64,000 nt of DNA from Azoarcus indigens (GTDB lineage Bacteria > Pseudomonadota > Gammaproteobacteria > Burkholderiales > Rhodocyclaceae). Below are positions 8,206 to 20,900 of the stretch, in pieces. The stretch covers positions 62,001 to 126,000 of the forward strand of contig NZ_SNVV01000003.1 of NCBI RefSeq assembly GCF_004361735.1, in the 5' to 3' direction. The notes under the pieces are model-generated. The model saw only the letters and a list, made by a program, of their open reading frames with translations, was not told the DNA's origin and made no database searches. The translations under genes and the position numbers were made by a program. Within the stretch, counting starts at the first letter, position 1; each line of letters begins with the position of its first letter.

Positions 8206-8865
8206 TCAGGCCGCTTCCGCCTCCCGCCACACCGCCCTGGCCTGGGCGACCGCCCGATCCACGCTGCGCAGGGATACGCGGAACTGGCGGGCCACCTCCT
8301 CCCGTGGCCGGCCATCCACGCCGACCGCATGGACCAGCGCCCGCTGCCGTGGCGGCAGGCGCTCCAGGCGGTGTAGCGTGGCCGCCAGCTCGGAAGCGGC
8401 TTCCAGCTGCGCCTCCGGGCCTGGCGCCGGGTCCGCCGCCAGTTCCAGCTCGTCGCCGCTTTCTTCCCGCTGCCAGCGGCGGTTCTCCGCCGCCAGCAAG
8501 TCCATCGCTGCGTTGCAGGCGACGGTGAAAACGTATGCCTCGACATTGGCCACGCTTGGCCGAGGGCTCTGCCCGGCCAGGCGCAGCCAGGCTTCATGCA
8601 GGCTTTCGGCGGCCAGCTCGCGGTTGCCCAGGCGACGCCCCAGGCGGCGGCAGAGAGCGTGGTAGTGCTCGGCGAGGAAGCGTTGCGGCTCCCCCCTTTC
8701 CTGCAGCGCTTCCGCCGGCCGGGCCGGTTGCGATGAAACCGGCGCCGGCGGCGATGCAAAGCCCTGGTGGGTGGCCAGGGAACAGCTGGGCGTCCTGCCC
8801 GGCGGCGTTGCCGGGCGGGCCAGACGGGCGGGCGAATGAGCGGAGGACAAGGCAGGCAGGCTCAT
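8206..8865 (-). CDS. ECF sigma factor, second sigma of module A (downstream of the giant exoprotein)
   Basis: 219 aa; sigma-70 family, ECF/FecI-like. Region 2 lies at about residues 64-128 (ELAAESLHEAWLRL, then VEAYVFTVACNAAMDLLAAENR). Region 4 is at about 160-215, with the helix-turn-helix LPPRQRALVHAVGVDGRPRE then VARQFRVSLRSVDRAVAQ. The first about 60 residues are Pro/Ser/Ala-rich and may not all be translated; no strong ribosome site marks the start. It lies 68 nt after the exoprotein stop on the same strand, with a hairpin between. There is no FecR-type partner next to it, unlike the sigma at 24046-24579. Module B has an equivalent sigma in the same position (38813-39421), so the arrangement is conserved. 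It may feed back on the exoprotein or control a different target set. Confidence 0.85.
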   Translation of the reverse strand: MSLPALSSAHSPARLARPATPPGRTPSCSLATHQGFASPPAPVSSQPARPAEALQERGEPQRFLAEHYHALCRRLGRRLGNRELAAESLHEAWLRLAGQSPRPSVANVEAYVFTVACNAAMDLLAAENRRWQREESGDELELAADPAPGPEAQLEAASELAATLHRLERLPPRQRALVHAVGVDGRPREEVARQFRVSLRSVDRAVAQARAVWREAEAA

Positions 8866-8887
8866 GGCAGACAGGCGTTGGTCGGCA

Positions 8888-8911
8888 CCGCGCTTCCTTG
8901 CGGAGGCGCGG
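8888..8911 (-). terminator. Stem-loop after the 4533-aa exoprotein gene
   Basis: A 10-bp stem with one G-U pair (CCGCGCTTCC / GGAGGCGCGG) and a 4-nt loop, starting 23 nt past the giant gene's stop and before the sigma start at 8865. There is no T-tract. It could be a partial terminator or an mRNA 3'-end stabiliser that lowers sigma expression relative to the exoprotein. An analogous hairpin sits at the same place in module B. Confidence 0.45.
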
Positions 8912-8933
8912 GCCGGGAGGGTGACGGCACCGT

Positions 8934-11900
8934 TCAGCGTTCGTTATCCAGAGTGCGGCGTTCGGCGGGAGTCAGCCGGGCGAGCTGCTCGGCGTTCAAC
9001 GGGCCATGGCCGATCAACTGGAATGCGCTGTTGGGGTCGTAGCTGGTCTGCGCGGCCGGCTGGCGCGGGGCGCCGGCCGGTGGCGTGCCCAGCTCGGGCG
9101 CCGCTTCGTTGCCGAAGCCGATCACCCGAACGGTGAATACCGAAGGCAGGGCTTGGCGCTGGGCCGCGCGCTCGCGCTGCATCACGTCCTGCGCCGCGGT
9201 GCTGGCCTGCGCCGCGGCGGCGCTGGCGTTGCTCAGCGCGCCGACGTTCACCGCGGCGACCACCGGAATGCCGACCGCCTCGCCCTGCACCTGGATGTTT
9301 TCGGCATTCACCACATGCAGTGCGGCCAGATTGACGTTGCCGGAGACCCGGATGCCCGCTTCGCCGGCGTCAATGGTGCCCAGTGGCGCGATCAGGTCGA
9401 TGTCGCCCGGCGGCACCTCCGGGATCGGGTTGAGCGTGGCGATGCCGGCGCCGGTGTTGGGCGTGCTCGGCGACAGGCTGACGTTGCCGACCTCGTCATA
9501 CACCCGGCGCTGCGGCGTATAGACGATGGTGCTCTTGGCGCCGCGGCCGGCGTTGATGTCGCCCTCCGCCGACCAGGCCAGGATGTTGCCGCCGAAGGTG
9601 GTGAACACCCGGCTCTGGCCCATCAGGATGTCGCTCAGCGAGAAGATGTTGATGTCGCCCTCGCCCTGCGTCAGCACGCCGGAGCCGGCGCCCGGCGGAT
9701 AGCCGCCGTCCACCCCCACCAGCGTGCGGCCGCCCGGCACCATCAGGCTGATGTCGCCGCCGAAGTCGGTGTGGATGCCGGCATCGTTGATCTTGTAGAA
9801 GGGCACGTCGTAGCCCGGGCTGCCGGCGGCCCGCCATTCGGCTTCGGACAGGTAGGTCTTGCCCGGCTGCGGCCGCCACGTCGAGGGCGAATCCACGAAC
9901 TGCGCGAAGTAGCGCGCGCTGCTGAACATGGTCAAGTCACCCTTGTAGGCGATGGTCTCGCCCTGGGCGTCCTTGGAAGGCAGCAGCGTCTCGATGGCTT
10001 CGCGGCCGCGCAGGTAGCTGCCCGAGCGCTTGCCGTCCACCTCGTTGTACTCGCGGCCGGAGGCACGCAGCTCGGCGTAATACACGTTGCGCAGGAAGGT
10101 GCTGCGCTGCTCGACCGGCAAGGCATCGAAGAAGGCGCGCGCATCCATGGTGGCGGCGTCGAAGTGCAGGCCGCGGCCGTTGGCGCCGCCGAAGCGGGTG
10201 GTCAGCCAGTTCACCAGATGCAGCTGGCTCTCGAGCCTGTACTCGCGCTCCAGGTTGCGGTTGGCCGCACGGCCGCCGCTGGCCAGCGCCTCGGCGCGCG
10301 CGGTATCCAGCCTCAGCTGCTCCGCCGCCAGGAAATCGGCCGCGCCCGCCTCGTCGCCGGTATAGCCGAACTCGCTCGCCAGCCACTGCGCCAGTGTGAT
10401 GGAGCCGTTGTAGACACGCACCGCGGCGCCCGGCTGGTCCGCCAGCGGCAGCAAGGGATCGGCCAGGCGGCCCGGATCGAGGTAGCGGTCGGCGAAAGCC
10501 GTCCAGTTGGCGCCGTACTTGCCCATGCCGGTGGCCAGGGCGATGCCGGCGCCGCTGGCGCGGTCTCCCGGGATGACGTTCACCACCGGCCCCATGCTGC
10601 GCAGCTCGCCACCATCGGCCATGTACACATCGCGGCCGGCGGAGACATCCAGCAGGCCGGGGCCAGCGATGTAGAAGGAGCTGGAGCGGATGTCACGCCC
10701 GGCCTGTATCACCGACACGTCGTCGGCGCTGGTGTGCACCACCAGATTACCGCGCGCGGTGGCGAAATCCTGGGAACTCGGCCGCTGCGGTGCGGCCGGG
10801 TCGGCCCCGCTGGCGGTTGTGATCCAGCCTATCGAACCTTGCGGGCTGCCATAGGTGTTGCCGTAGTTGTCGTAGGTACCGAGCAAGGTACCGGCGTTGA
10901 TGATGTCGCGTCCAGCGCGCAAGGCCACGGCACCACCGCCGTCGTACCAGGTGCTCAGGCTGCCGGGTGCGCCGTTGGTGTTGCTGCCGCGATAGATGAT
11001 GCTGCCGAAGCGCAGGCCCACCAGGTCGCCCTCCACCGCGTAATAGCGCGCGGACTCCTGGCCGGCGTACACATAGCCGGAGGCGGTGGGCGGCGTGAAT
11101 GAGAACAGCGGGTAACGCTGGCCCACGCCGCCATTCTCATTCGCGTAAAGCAGCGCGCCGGGGGCCAGCGCTTCCCTGCCGACGTTGTGTATGGCCTCCA
11201 GCCCGTACCAGACCCTGTCACCCCGGCCGACAAAGCCGGGATTGAACGGATTGGGCAGCGCGGTCGGGTCGGCGCCCGAGGCCGAGAAGCTGGTGCCGCT
11301 GGCGTAGATGGAACCGGCCGCCAGCAGCTCCAGCTGGCCGGCATGGCTCACCACGAACTGCTCGCCCACCGGCGAGGGCGCCAAGGTGACGCCGGGCTGG
11401 AACGGATTGTTGTTGGTACCCGCGGTCACCGATTTGACGAACTTGCCGTAATACACGCTGCCGCTGGCCGCAGCGGCACGCAGCACCGCCGGATAGACGT
11501 AGTGCAGGTCGGTAATGTGGCTGTCGATGGTGGTGTCGCGGTCTTGCATGGCCAGCGTGGGCGTAAGGTTGCCGCCGGCCGACAGCAGGTCGATTGCGGT
11601 GGAGGGGGTCCATAGCGAGAACCAACTCCAGCCGTTGGCCGCGTACGAGGCACCGTTGGCGCTGAAGGGCGTGCCGCCGTGGTACTGGGGCACGCGGCCG
11701 GGGTCGACCACGCTGGCCAGCACCAGGTCGCCGCGCGCTTCCATCCGCACGCCGGCATCGCCCACCACTAGCACCGGACCGCCCGCGGCCCGCGCCGAGG
11801 ACGAGGTGAACACATCGAAGGGACGCGATTCCTTCGGATCGCCGCCACCGAAGAGCTGCTCGACGCCGCCGACCGCCCCGGCTTCCATGCGCAGGGCGCC

Positions 11901-14900
11901 GCGCAGGTTGGTGAAGGTGCCGTTGAGGTCCAGCCGGTGCGCATCACGCGCCGGGTTGATGTTGGCTACCGGGTCGTAAATGCTGTTGGTGAAGGAGCGC
12001 AGCGCCGGATCGGCGTTTAGGCCGCCGCCGATGCGGATGTCCAGGTCGCCCCCGCCGGTGAGTACCAGCTCACCGCTGGCTGCCACCCGGCCGGTGCTGG
12101 CCACCGTCAGGTTCAGGCCCGAGCTGCGCGCCAGGTAAGCGCCGCCGTGGTCGGCGCGGGGAACCAGCATGCCGGCATCGCCGCCGGCCTCCAGCACCAG
12201 GTTGCCGCCGCCCAGCGTGCCGAAGCCGGTGAAGCCAATGAAGCGCGGCATCTTGGTGAAATCGACGTAGTAGCTCTCGCTGAACGAGGGCACGTAGGTT
12301 CCGAAGTTGATCCACCATGCCGTGGGCACGGCGGTGTCGCCTTCACCGGCCACGCTGCCGCTGCCCTGGCGCCACAGCCAGTTGCCGATGGCGGCGGTGC
12401 CGTTCAGCTGGGCGGTGCGGTTGCCCAGCGCTTCACGACGTGCCGTCGGCAGCGCGCGGCCCAGGGTGTCGCCGGTAATGTCGCCGCCGGCGCGCAGCAG
12501 CAGGTTGCCGCCGGCCTCGGGGTACCAGGCCTGGTAGAGGCTGTCGCTGCCGCCGTCGACCAGGGATTCGAACGGGGAGCCGAACTCGCCGAGCACCGAG
12601 CCGGCGTAGAGGCTGCGCGGCTGGTTGTAGGGGTCGGGACCGCCAGCCGCGGCCAGCGAGGCCGATTGCGTGCCGGCGGTGTAGATGCCGAAGAGGGAGC
12701 TGGTGGCGATGCTGCCGGCCGAGATCACCCGCAGGTCGCCGGTACCGGTACGCACCACGCTGGGCAGTTGTTCACGCACCGGCTGGGGGCCGTACACATA
12801 ATCCGGCGGCGTGCCTTCGCTTTCCAGCAGCACCGTGGAGCCCAGGCCCCAATCGTTGAGCTCCAGCGGCGACTCGCTGATGTAGTACATGTCGAACAGC
12901 GCCTGGATTTCCTCCGCCGTCATCACCGCGCCGGGCACGATGCCCGGCAGGCCCCACGACTCCCAAGTCGCCGCATCGGCATCGGCCGCCCAGCGGTAGA
13001 CCGCCGGCTCGCCGGTGCCCGGCACCTCGATACGCCCCGCGCCCTGCCCATAGTGCATGTCGGAGAAGCGCAGGCTGGCGCTGCTGTTGGGCCGCGTGGC
13101 CAGGCGGTCGGCACCGGAGGAGTCGGCGCCGGCCACCAGGGTGATATCGAAGGATTGCGAGCCGGCCGCCAGCATGGGCGCCGCGGCCCACACGCGGCCC
13201 TGGTTGCCGTCGCCGTCGCCGGGGCGCAGGTCCACCGTCTGTACGCCACCCGGCAGTCTGACGTCGGTGTCACTGGGGATCAGCGCGCCCTTGTCCAGCG
13301 TGAGCGCGCTGGCCAGCGTCACCATGTTGCCGACCGGGGGCGTCGGCAAGGGCACGCCGGCCGGCCAGTCCATGGCGGCGAGCGTGGCCGCTGCCGGCAG
13401 GCGGAAACCGGCATCGAAGCGGGTGCCGATGGGCAGGGTGGCGGCATCCGCCAGCACGGTGCCGGCGGCGTACAGCAGCGCGCCGGTGTCGCTATAGACG
13501 GCGGCGCTCAACACCGTGCCGCGTGCCAGCGACAGCGGCGCGGCCAGCTCGCCGCCCACCGGCACCAGCGTACCCGCGGCCATCTGCATGGAAGCGATGG
13601 GCAAGTCGTAGTTGAGGCTGCGGCCGGAGTTGAAGATGGTGCCGGCGTCTAGCGTGACCATGCCGCCATGCGGTACGACCACGTCCCCGCCCCAGAGCTG
13701 GCGGCCCACGGTGAGCACCCAGCCGGAGCTGTCCAGCGAGGTCTGCAGCCGGCTGCCGTCGAAGCCATCGCTGATGCTGCCGAAGATGTCGAGATCGCCC
13801 TGGGCGCGGATGACCAGCGCGCCCGCCTCGCCCGAGCCGTGGACCGAGGTCTGCTGCGTGTGCGGATTGACGCTGGCGTAGCGGTGGCCGGAGAGGTCGA
13901 TGTCGCCATCGACATGCAGGTTGCCGTCCGGGTTGATCAACAGGTCGGCCACCACTTCGACGCCGGGGCGCAGGTGGAAGGCATCGGTGTAGCCGCGCAG
14001 GCCGGCGAGCTTGCCATTCATCAGCGTGCCGTTGGCGCGGGCTGCGTTGATGAAGGTACGGCTGTCGCCATCCAGGCGGTCCAGGTAGTCCTGGTCGATG
14101 ATCTGGTAGCTCTTGCCGTCGGTGGTGGTCTCGGTGCCCGGCGTCGCCGAGTCGTCGGTGATGAAGGCGTTGACCTGGATGGCCTTGGCGCCGGTGATGG
14201 CAATGCTGCCGGCGGCGTCGATGTCCACATCGTTGCCGCCCAGGCGCGGCGCGTTGAGCGCCACGGTGCCGTAGTTCGCGCCGGCGCCGGCCACGCCCAG
14301 GTCCATGCGCGCGCCGCTGGCGATGGCCAGCGTGCCGCGGCCGGAATCGATCTCGATCACCGCCCGGTTGGGCGCCTCGATGACCTTGCCGTAGCTGTCG
14401 CGGCGCAGCACGCTGGCATGGGTGTCGAGCACCGCGGTGCCGGCGATGGTCACGCCCTCCTTCGCCGCCAGGCGGATGCTGCCGACCTGTTCGCCGCTGG
14501 CGTCGATGCGGCCATTCACGGTGAGGTGGCCGTCGTCCAGCGCCAGGTTCACTTCATGCGCGCGCACCTCGTCGCCTAGGGTCAGGTCGCCCTGCCCCAG
14601 GCGGAAGCTGCGGCCACCGGTCACGCCGCCCTCGTTCAGGCGGGCGTTCAAGCCGGCGAAATCGGTGATGCTGTTGCCGTACACCTCGATGCGGCCAGCC
14701 GTGTAGGGCACGAGGGTGCCACCGGCGTCGTAGTGGCCGCTGGCGCCGCCCGCCAGTTGGCCGGCCAGCGCCACCTCGCCCTGCGCCGCCTGAGCGGTGA
14801 GCTTGCCGGCGCGGTTGTACTGCGCCGAGAGGTCAATGCGCGCGGCCTCGTCCTGGCGCACGTCGCCGCCGCGGCTATCGAGGGTGACGTCGCCGCCCCA

Positions 14901-17900
14901 GCTGTACTTGCTGACTTCGTAGAAGTCGATCTTGCGGCCGGCGAGGTCGAGCTGCGCGCCATCGGCCAGCAGCACATCGTCCTGCGCCGACAGGCTGAGC
15001 TTGCCGCTGGGCAGCAGCACCGCGGTGTCGAGCACCAGGCTGCCGCCACGGCTGTCCAGCGCCAGTTCGGCGCCCAGCGATCCGGCGAGCGCCGCGTTGT
15101 CCGGCGCGGGCGCGCCGGTGCCGCTGACATGGATGTCGCCGCCGGCGGCGATCTTGTTGATCGAGCCGGCGCCGCCGGTGAGCAGCGGCGTGCTGATGAA
15201 GAGGTCGCCGCCGCTGTGGCTGTAAGCCTTGGCCACCGGGTCCCAGGCGCCCTGCGACTGGTATACCGCGAGCGATCCCTTGTGGGTGGCGGTGACGCGC
15301 TCGCTGGCGTTCAGGTGCAGGCTGGCGAAGCCCAGCGCCAGGCGCTCGTGGTCGCGCACGGTGTCGGGCTGGGTGCGCGGGCCGTAGCCGAACACCACCT
15401 CGCGCGCATCGACCACCAGCTTGCCCGAGCCGGTGCCCGGGCCGCCGGCCACCACCGCGCCGGCGGGCGTGAGCGCGCCGGTCCAGATCAGCGTGTCGGT
15501 GTGGATGCGCGCCACCGAGTCGGCATCGCCGTAGCCGTAGATGGCGGGCGTGGCCAGCACCAGGCGCTGCAGCGCCGATTTGCCGGTTTCCGGGTTGTAG
15601 GTGGAAAGAGTGACGTCGCCGAAGAAATTGACCGACTCGCGCGCGGTGAAGGACAGCGCTTCGAGCGCCGGTGCGCCGGCACTCGTGTCGCCCAGCAGCA
15701 AGCGGTCGATCACCTGCTGGTTGAGCGTCATGCCCGAAGGCAGCGCGCCGCTGGCCGCCACGGCCGCCAGCGCCTCGGCGCTGCCGACGTTGATGCCGCC
15801 CAGCGCCAGCGACAGGTTGCGCGTGCCATAGCGCACGGTGTCGCCCAGCACGAAGCGGTTGTCGGTGGAGGTGGCGATGGTGCCTTCCGAATACAGCCGC
15901 GTGTCGCCGCTGCAGGCCACGCCCGTTGCGCACACGCCGATCTCGATGGCGCCGGCGCCGTCCAGCGGGCTGTTGGCGTTGGGCGCGGTCGGCGGCAGCA
16001 TTTCCAGCTGGCCGTTGGACAACGCCAGCACCGAGTTACTGCCAGGCGTGTGGATGTAGCCCTGGCCCGCGGTGTAGGAGGACTCGCCCATGCCCAGCGT
16101 GCTGATGCCCGAACCCTGCTCCAGCGTGATGCCGCCGTCGGTACGGCCGGTGATCAGGAACACATCGGCCGCGCGCAGTAGCGCTCCTTCGCGCAGCACG
16201 ATATTCCCCGTCTGGCCCCTGATGCTGATGACGTTGGCGTTCTGCAGAGAGCCGGTGCTCTGGTTCATGTAACTGGAGCTCAGCATGCCGCCGATCTCCA
16301 GCCTCGACGCGCCTATGGTGTTGAGCGTGTCGGCATGCACCGACACCCCGCCGTAGCCGGCGGTGGGCGCGGCGCCAGTGCCCAGGATCTCGTAGTCCGA
16401 GGCATTGATAAGCCGCGCGACCGCGCCGTAGCCGCCGTCGGCCGGCTTGCCCAGCACGGTGGCGTCGAACACCAGCTGCGGCAGGCCGAAGGAGCCGACC
16501 GCGGACGGCGTGTTCAGCTGCAGGTTGATCGCCTTGCCGTCGCGCTCCAGCAGCGGGCGCGGCACGCCCTCGCGCAGCGCGCGCTGGATGGCGAACTCGG
16601 CGTAGCTGGTCTCGTTGTATTGCGAGTAGGTGCGTACCGTGTCGGCCGCGGTCAGGATGATCTGCGTGGTGCGCGTGTCGCTCACGCCGGTATTGGCGAT
16701 GCCCAGCCGCGCCGAGGTGCTCCACGAGCCGTTGCGCATGGCGCTGGTGGTGCCGAAGGCGGTGGCGCTGGCGGCGAGGCCGTTGAGCTCGACGCGGAAG
16801 GCGCCGGGCAGCAGCGCATAGGTGGAAGGCAACAGCGTGTAGGTGCCCGCCGGCAGGCCCGGCACGCCTTCGCCTATGGTGATCTGGCGGCCGATGGTCG
16901 GATCGCCGGCGCCCTTTTCCAGGCCGACCGGGGCGTAGTTGGCCTGCGCGCCGGGCACGATGGCGTACACCGGATTGGTGGCCAGGCCCGGCAGGGTGAA
17001 GCCCTTGTCACCCAGTTGCACCAGTGGGTTCAGGCGGGCGTCGGTGGAGCCGCCGCGGCCCTGCAGGAAGGCCGCGCCGGTCAGCTCGCCGCCGCCCGAC
17101 AGGTCGATCACCGCGCCTTCCTGCGCATGCACCGCATGCGACTGGAAGTCCACCTTGGGCTCGAAGCCGATGGAGTCGTAGAGCACGTCGGCGCCGTTGT
17201 AGTTGTAGATCAGCCCGTCCGCCGTGCCGCCGTAGGGCATGACCAGGCCGTTGGCGCTCACCGAGGTGATGCTCCCGGGCAGCAGGTTGACTACGCCGGT
17301 GGAACCGTTGCCGCCGGTCTCGCCCAGGGTGATGGAGCCCAGCGGCGCGCGGATCACCCCGCCCTGGTTCACCGTCGCCGCCGAGAACTCCAGCTTGCCG
17401 AACACGCTGTAAGGCATCGCCGGCGTGACCGTGCCCATGCGCTCTATGGTGAGGTAGCGGTCCGGGTGGAAGGCGCGCGGCCGGTTGTTCCATTGGTCCA
17501 CGGTGCTGGTGATGCCGACGCTGACCTTGCCGCTGCCGTAGATCTGCGCCGCCGCCAGGGTGGTGTTGCCCGGCGAGTAGAAGGCGGCGTCCCGCAGGCG
17601 CAGGTCGCCCTGGCTTTCGATGCGCACCGTGCCGAAGGCGTCGCGCTCCACATCGCGCGAACCGCTGTTGAGGACGATGCTGCCGCTCACGCCCAGACCC
17701 ACCTCGCCGACGATGTCCAGCATGCTGGCGCTCATCGTCAGGTTCGCGTCGGCGGCGATCTCGGGCACGCCCAGCGTGCCGCCGACGGCTGAGGTGTTGC
17801 GGCTGCCGAACACCGGGTTAGGCATGAGAGTGCCATCCTGCGTCTGACGGCCGGCCGAGCCGGCCAGCCGCAGGTAGGGCGCGGCAAGCTTGACCTGGCT

Positions 17901-20900
17901 GTCGCGCGGCGCGGCCGCCGACAGGCTCATGGCGCTGGCGGTGAGGTAGAGCGCCTGGTTCATGCGCAGATCGACGTCGCCGTCGAAGCTGAGCAGGCCG
18001 TTCACATACAGCGAGGCCGTGTCGAAACCACCCGCGTGGATGGCATCCACGCCATAGCGCGCCTGGCCGTAGGCGAGGCTTTCGTGCATCTGGCCGGCCT
18101 GCACGCCCGCGGCCAGGCCACTGCCGCCATACACCTGTTCGATCACCAGCTCGCGCGGCACGCGCACCGCATCGTCCACCGCCAGCCCGAGGTAGGTGAA
18201 ACGCGCCACCGGGCCATAGACCGGCGTTTCGAAGTTGATCGCGAGGGTGCCGCCCATGGCTCCGGCGCCGCCGGCATGGGCCTGCAGATCGCCATCGATG
18301 TAGATGCCGTTGTTGGCGTTGAGCGCGATGGCGCCGCCGTGGCTGGCCAGCACGGTGTTGCCCAGGCCCGGCAGGTAGACCGTGCCGCTGGTGCCGGAGG
18401 CGTCCAGGCGGGCGCCGTCCTGCACCACCAGGAAACCGCCCAGGCTTTCGATGAGGCGTGACTCCAGGTCGTGCCGGCCGCCCAGTTCGATGGTGCCGCC
18501 GTCCAGCACCTGGCCGATGGCGCGGCCATCGGCCGCCACCGCGGTGAAGGCCAGACCGGACACGTCGAGCAGCGCATGCTCGCCCACCCACAGCGAGCGC
18601 GCATTCGGCGTGCCCTGCGGCAGGTTAGCGTCCACGCCCATGCCGAAGTCGCCATCCAGCACAGAAATACGGCCACCGCGCGCCAGCAGCGTGCCGTCCA
18701 GCGTGATCTGGCTGTTGCCCTTGAGGGTGATGGAACGGCCGGGATCAACCTCGATGCGGCTGCCCTCGCCCATCGTGAAATTGCCGCGTGCGTACACCGA
18801 GCCGGCGGTGAGCGTGAGGCTGGCGCCGCCACGCAGCGATACCTCGCCGCGCTTGGCATCGTCCTGCTGCAGCGGCGGCAGCCACACCGACAGCGCGCCG
18901 GAGGCCGCCTCGCCGGTGGGCAGCGCGCGCGCAGCATCGGGATCGAGCGTGAGCACCGGCATGGTCACCGCAAGCTGGGCGCCATCGGCCATGCGCACGC
19001 CGTCGCGGCCCTGCACCGAATAGCTGGAGAAGCCGGACTGGAACAGCGCCTGATCGAGTTCGAGGAAGGGCTGCACCGCCACGGTGACCGGCATGGTGGC
19101 GCCCGCCGGGATGCGCGTGCCGGCCGGAATGATCACCGTGGTGCTGGCCACGCTGCCCGCGGTGTAGGTCGTGGTCACCGGGCTCACCGGGATTCCGTTG
19201 GGGAATACCGTGGCTGGCACCACATAGCCGGGCGGCAGGGACGAGATGCCGGTCAGAACGCTGCCGGCCGGTAGCATGCTGCCGGCGTAGTAATACTTGC
19301 CGCCGGACATCACCGTGCCCGGCAACAGCCAGTCGGCCTGCAGGGTCAGCGGATTGGTGCTGCTCACCGTCGGCCCCTGGCCCACCTGCACGGCCTGGCC
19401 GGGCGCAATCACGCTGCGGGTGATGCTGAAGCTGAGCGGAATGGTTTCGCCTGGCTGCACCACGTAGTCCCCCGCCAGCCGCAGCGGCAGTTCGCTCGCC
19501 GCGCCGGCCGGCAGGTTCTCGACAGCCTGGGCGGCGGAGCCGCCTATGCTCACCAGCGTGCCATGGTCGATGAGCAGCGCCCCCCCGCCCTTGACGCCAT
19601 GGCCGCGGATTTCGCCGTCCAGCTGCACCAGCCCGGAGCCGCCCTGCATGCCCGCACCCAGGGTGACGTTGCCGCCGCGCCCGCCGGTGAACTTGCCGTT
19701 CTCGCCCAGGGTGGCACCCGACGAGACGTCGATCAGGCTGCCGCTGCGCAGTTCGATGTTGCCGTTGCTGCGCAGCGAGACGCTGCCGCCGTGGATGAAG
19801 GGCAGGCCGGAGATGTCTGCGGACTCCAGACGCAGGTTGTTCCACACGCCGCTGGCATCCAGTGTCACGCCGCCGCCCACGCGCACACGTTCGGCGTAGC
19901 CGGTGGGAATAAAAGGCAGGATGGGCGCTTCCACCCACTGCGCGCTGCTTCCCGCCTTGCGCTCCACCAGGCTGCCCAGCGCGATGCTGCCGCCGTGCGC
20001 GATGAGGTCGGCATTCACGTCCACCTGGGTGGCGTGCAGCGCCAGGGTGCCGCCATTCGAAATTGCCAGCGCTTCGTCCACGCTGATGCCGCGGCGCGCG
20101 TAGACCTGCAGCTCGCCCAGCTCCAGCGAGTTGAGCCAGTCGCTGTCGAGCGCCACATGGCTGGCGCTGCCGCCCACGCCGCTGCCGGCGGTGTTGCCTA
20201 TGGTGACGTCGTCCACCGTGGCCGCCGGGCTGTAGCGCAGTTGGCCGGCGTCGGCTTCATAGATCGGCGTCCAGTTGCCGATGATGAGCTGGCCGCGCTG
20301 CGCCACCGCCGTCTGCGCCTGCTGGTAGCCGTCGAGCGCGGTGTCGCGCGCCCGCACCTGGCGCATGCCCTGGAACACGGTGGTGTCCACGCTGCCTTCC
20401 AGCGTCGCGTTCTGGGTGGCGATCACTAGCCGGCCGGCGTCGCGGCCCACGGTGTAGCCGTTCTCCAGGCGCTTGTCGCGCAGGATCAGCGGGTTCGCGT
20501 AGGTCTCGGTGACGCCCCAGCGCGCGAATTCCGCCTCATAACCCCGGTACAGGCCGGTGTAGCGCAGGTCGCCCGGCGCGTTCGAGGCGTTGTAGATGCG
20601 GCCGTCGGCGCCCTTGAGGTAGGTCTGGCTCACATAGCCGGTCTGTACGTCCAGCGTGCCGCCCGCGAGGTTGATGAGGCTGCCCGCGCGGCTGCTCACC
20701 TTGCCGCCGCTGAACTGCACCGTGCCGCCCTGTGCCATCCACTCGCCCACGCCGTGGCCGGTGATGCCGAGGTAGCCGCCCACCTCCAGCAGGCCGCCGG
20801 CGGTGTACCAGCGGTCGGTTTCGTAACCGTTGGTGCCGGCCGGCACGAACACCAGGTCACGCCGGTCGATCCAGATATCCTTGTTGTTCAGGCTCTTGTC

